From the NCBI GenBank assembly GCA_022798855.1, contig JAAWNI010000032.1:1-14006 (forward strand): a stretch of DNA of 14,006 nucleotides, in the 5' to 3' direction. Made by a program: the position numbers and the translations under genes. Positions 12,672 through 14,006 of this stretch are shown here, piece after piece. Each line of letters starts with the position of its first letter. The first letter of the stretch is position 1. This DNA comes from Lawsonibacter sp. GTDB taxonomy: Bacteria; Bacillota; Clostridia; Oscillospirales; Oscillospiraceae. The notes below the pieces were generated by a model. That model was not told the DNA's origin. It made no database searches and worked only from the letters and a program-made list of their open reading frames with translations.

Positions 12672-13889
12672 ATGTCCAACAATCTCCCCTTCCAGCCGCT
12701 GGTCTTCGGCGGCGACATCAACGTATACAGCGTGGCCCGGGCCTTCCACGAGGCCTATGGCATCCGCACCATCGCCTACGGCAAATACCCCTCCTTCCCC
12801 TGCTTCAACAGCGCCATTCTGGACTACCGGGTGTGCCCCGACAACGAGGATGAGTCCGTCTTCCGCCGCAACGTCCAGGCGGTGGCCAAGGAGCTCCCCG
12901 ACAAAAAAATCATCCTGCTGGGCTGCGGGGACAACTACGTCCAGATGGCGGCCCACTACCGGGACCTGGCCCCCTCCAACGTGATTGCCCCCTACATCGA
13001 CGCCGGGCTGCTGGACAAGCTGATTAACAAGGAGGAGTTCTACAAGCTGTGCGACCAGTACAGCATCGACCACCCGGCCACCTTCATCTATGACAAGTCC
13101 ATGGGCCACAACTTCACCCTCCCCTGGGGCCCCCCCTATATCGCCAAGCCCGCCGAGAGCGTCACCTACTGGGCCACCGGGGACGACACCCTGGCCAAGG
13201 TCTATGTCTGCCAGAGCTGGGAGGAGCTGCTCCAGAGCCTGGACCACGTCTACGCCGCCGGCTATCAGAACCACATGATCCTCCAGGAGTTCATCCCCGG
13301 GGACGACAGCTATATGCGCGTGCTCACCAGCTACTCCGACCGCAACGCCAGGGTCACCACCATGTGCCTGGGCCACGTCCTGCTGGAGGAGCACTCCCCC
13401 CACGGCATCGGCAACCACGCCGTCATCCTCACCGAGTGCAACCGGGAGCTGGAGCTGAAAATCAAGGGGCTGCTGGAGGCCCTCCACTTCGTGGGCTTCT
13501 CCAACTTTGACATCAAGTACGACCGGCGGGACGGCAAGTACAAGGCCTTCGAGATCAACTGCCGCCAGGGCCGCAGCAACTACTATGTCACTGGCTCCGG
13601 GTACAACATCGCCAAGCTGCTGGTGGAGGACCTGGTGGAGGGGAAGGAGCTGCCCTTCCAGATGGCGGATTCCCGCTCGCTGTGGCGGATGGTGCCCAAA
13701 AACGTGGCCTTCAAGTTCACCCCCAAGCAGTACCACCAGGAGATGCGGGAGCTGATGAAGGCCGGGGCCGACCACCACGCCCTGGTCTACTCCGGGGACT
13801 CCTCCCTGAAGCGCCGCCTGCGGGTGTGTAAAAACCACCTGGGCAACATGAAGCGCTTCCCCAAGTACTGCAAGGCGCCGGAGGGGTAG
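12672..13889 (+). CDS. ATP-grasp carboxylate-amine ligase, D-aspartate-ligase-like
   Basis: The 405-residue product is an ATP-grasp enzyme of the predicted carboxylate-amine ligase type (COG3919-like). It opens with LVFGGDINVYSVARAFHE (10-27), a start I associate with this group and with the Enterococcus faecium D-aspartate ligase Aslfm, which adds D-Asp to the peptidoglycan stem lysine. An ATP-binding lysine is likely at K159 (YIAKPAES). LQEFIPGDDSYMR is the hinge region, and the Mg-binding signature FEINCRQGRSN has E294, N296 and R298. The catalytic set therefore looks complete. The substrate is not determined: a cell-wall peptide, an amino acid or another carboxylate are all possible. AAGAGAGG at 12655-12662 is the RBS. 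It sits downstream of the racemase-like gene with no terminator between them, so the two are probably cotranscribed. Confidence 0.85.
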   Translation: MSNNLPFQPLVFGGDINVYSVARAFHEAYGIRTIAYGKYPSFPCFNSAILDYRVCPDNEDESVFRRNVQAVAKELPDKKIILLGCGDNYVQMAAHYRDLAPSNVIAPYIDAGLLDKLINKEEFYKLCDQYSIDHPATFIYDKSMGHNFTLPWGPPYIAKPAESVTYWATGDDTLAKVYVCQSWEELLQSLDHVYAAGYQNHMILQEFIPGDDSYMRVLTSYSDRNARVTTMCLGHVLLEEHSPHGIGNHAVILTECNRELELKIKGLLEALHFVGFSNFDIKYDRRDGKYKAFEINCRQGRSNYYVTGSGYNIAKLLVEDLVEGKELPFQMADSRSLWRMVPKNVAFKFTPKQYHQEMRELMKAGADHHALVYSGDSSLKRRLRVCKNHLGNMKRFPKYCKAPEG

Positions 13890-14006
13890 GGCTTGTTTGA
13901 AACATGTCAACATGCCCAAACGCCGGCTCTTTTTCCGCCATGCTTTGCCAATTTTCCTTGAAATACATCCAGTATTCCTGCGTCAAATTGGCTTCGTCTG
14001 GCGAAA
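13890..14006. repeat. Palindromic intergenic repeat, cut by window end
   Basis: The stretch after the ATP-grasp stop is an imperfect palindrome centred near 13969: AATAC (13962-13966) pairs with GTATT (13972-13976), and outward GCCAATTT (13947-13954) pairs with AAATTGGC (13985-13992). CTTGAAATACATCCAGTATTCCTG (13958 onward) aligns with the core of the element at 4254-4416, so this is a diverged relative. By symmetry it should end near 14047, outside the window. It may double as a terminator for the upstream block. Confidence 0.65.

Noticed and set aside
11398..12672. Long - strand frame over the racemase-like gene, and a similar one at 12645-13919 over the ATP-grasp gene
   Set aside because: Both mirror real + strand genes; no RBS or family motif supports them.
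13898..13913. Second parS site (GTTTGAAACATGTC)
   Set aside because: It lacks the CACGTG core and belongs to the end of a palindromic repeat.

Overview
The window looks like part of the chromosome of a high-GC Clostridia bacterium, most likely the Oscillospiraceae / Flavonifractor-like group. This is inferred from very GC-rich third codon positions, strong AGGAGG-type ribosome binding sites, the set of housekeeping genes, and several families of small palindromic intergenic repeats. No taxonomic search was possible. parB, a nearby parS-like site and rsmG suggest the origin-proximal part of the chromosome. All supported genes lie on the + strand.

Layout. Positions 1-303 hold the right part of a palindromic repeat and AT-rich hairpins. 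Then come parB (304-1200), an overlapping gene for a single-pass membrane coiled-coil protein (1190-1813), a parS-like site (1849-1864), serS (1890-3191) and a membrane acyltransferase (3193-4254). A 163-bp palindromic MITE-like element (4254-4416) begins at the acyltransferase stop codon. It is followed by a 21-codon remnant resembling the MscL N-terminus (4445-4510), a small three-helix membrane protein (4511-4852) and rsmG (4856-5572). A new promoter at 5637-5664 starts a minD-like / mgsA-like pair (5696-6873), which is closed by a terminator at 6892-6935. hisS (7114-8481) and aspS (9182-10972) are separated by a hairpin-rich repeat and a small exported or anchored protein of unknown function (8666-9160). 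After the aspS terminator comes a 0.5-kb repeat-rich gap with two 56-bp direct repeats around an array of hairpins. The last block has its own promoter (11403-11431), an alanine-racemase-family protein (11509-12576) and an ATP-grasp ligase (12672-13889). It ends in another palindromic repeat that runs off the window.

How the genes work together. parB with its parS-like site serves chromosome segregation; serS, hisS and aspS serve translation; rsmG modifies 16S rRNA. Three features stand out. The methylglyoxal-synthase-like protein has lost nearly all known catalytic acids. The alanine-racemase-like protein lacks both the PLP lysine and the catalytic tyrosine, yet sits beside an ATP-grasp ligase resembling D-aspartate ligases of peptidoglycan cross-bridge synthesis. 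At least three families of palindromic repeats fill nearly every sizeable intergenic gap. The racemase-like / ATP-grasp pair is the best candidate here for an undescribed function.
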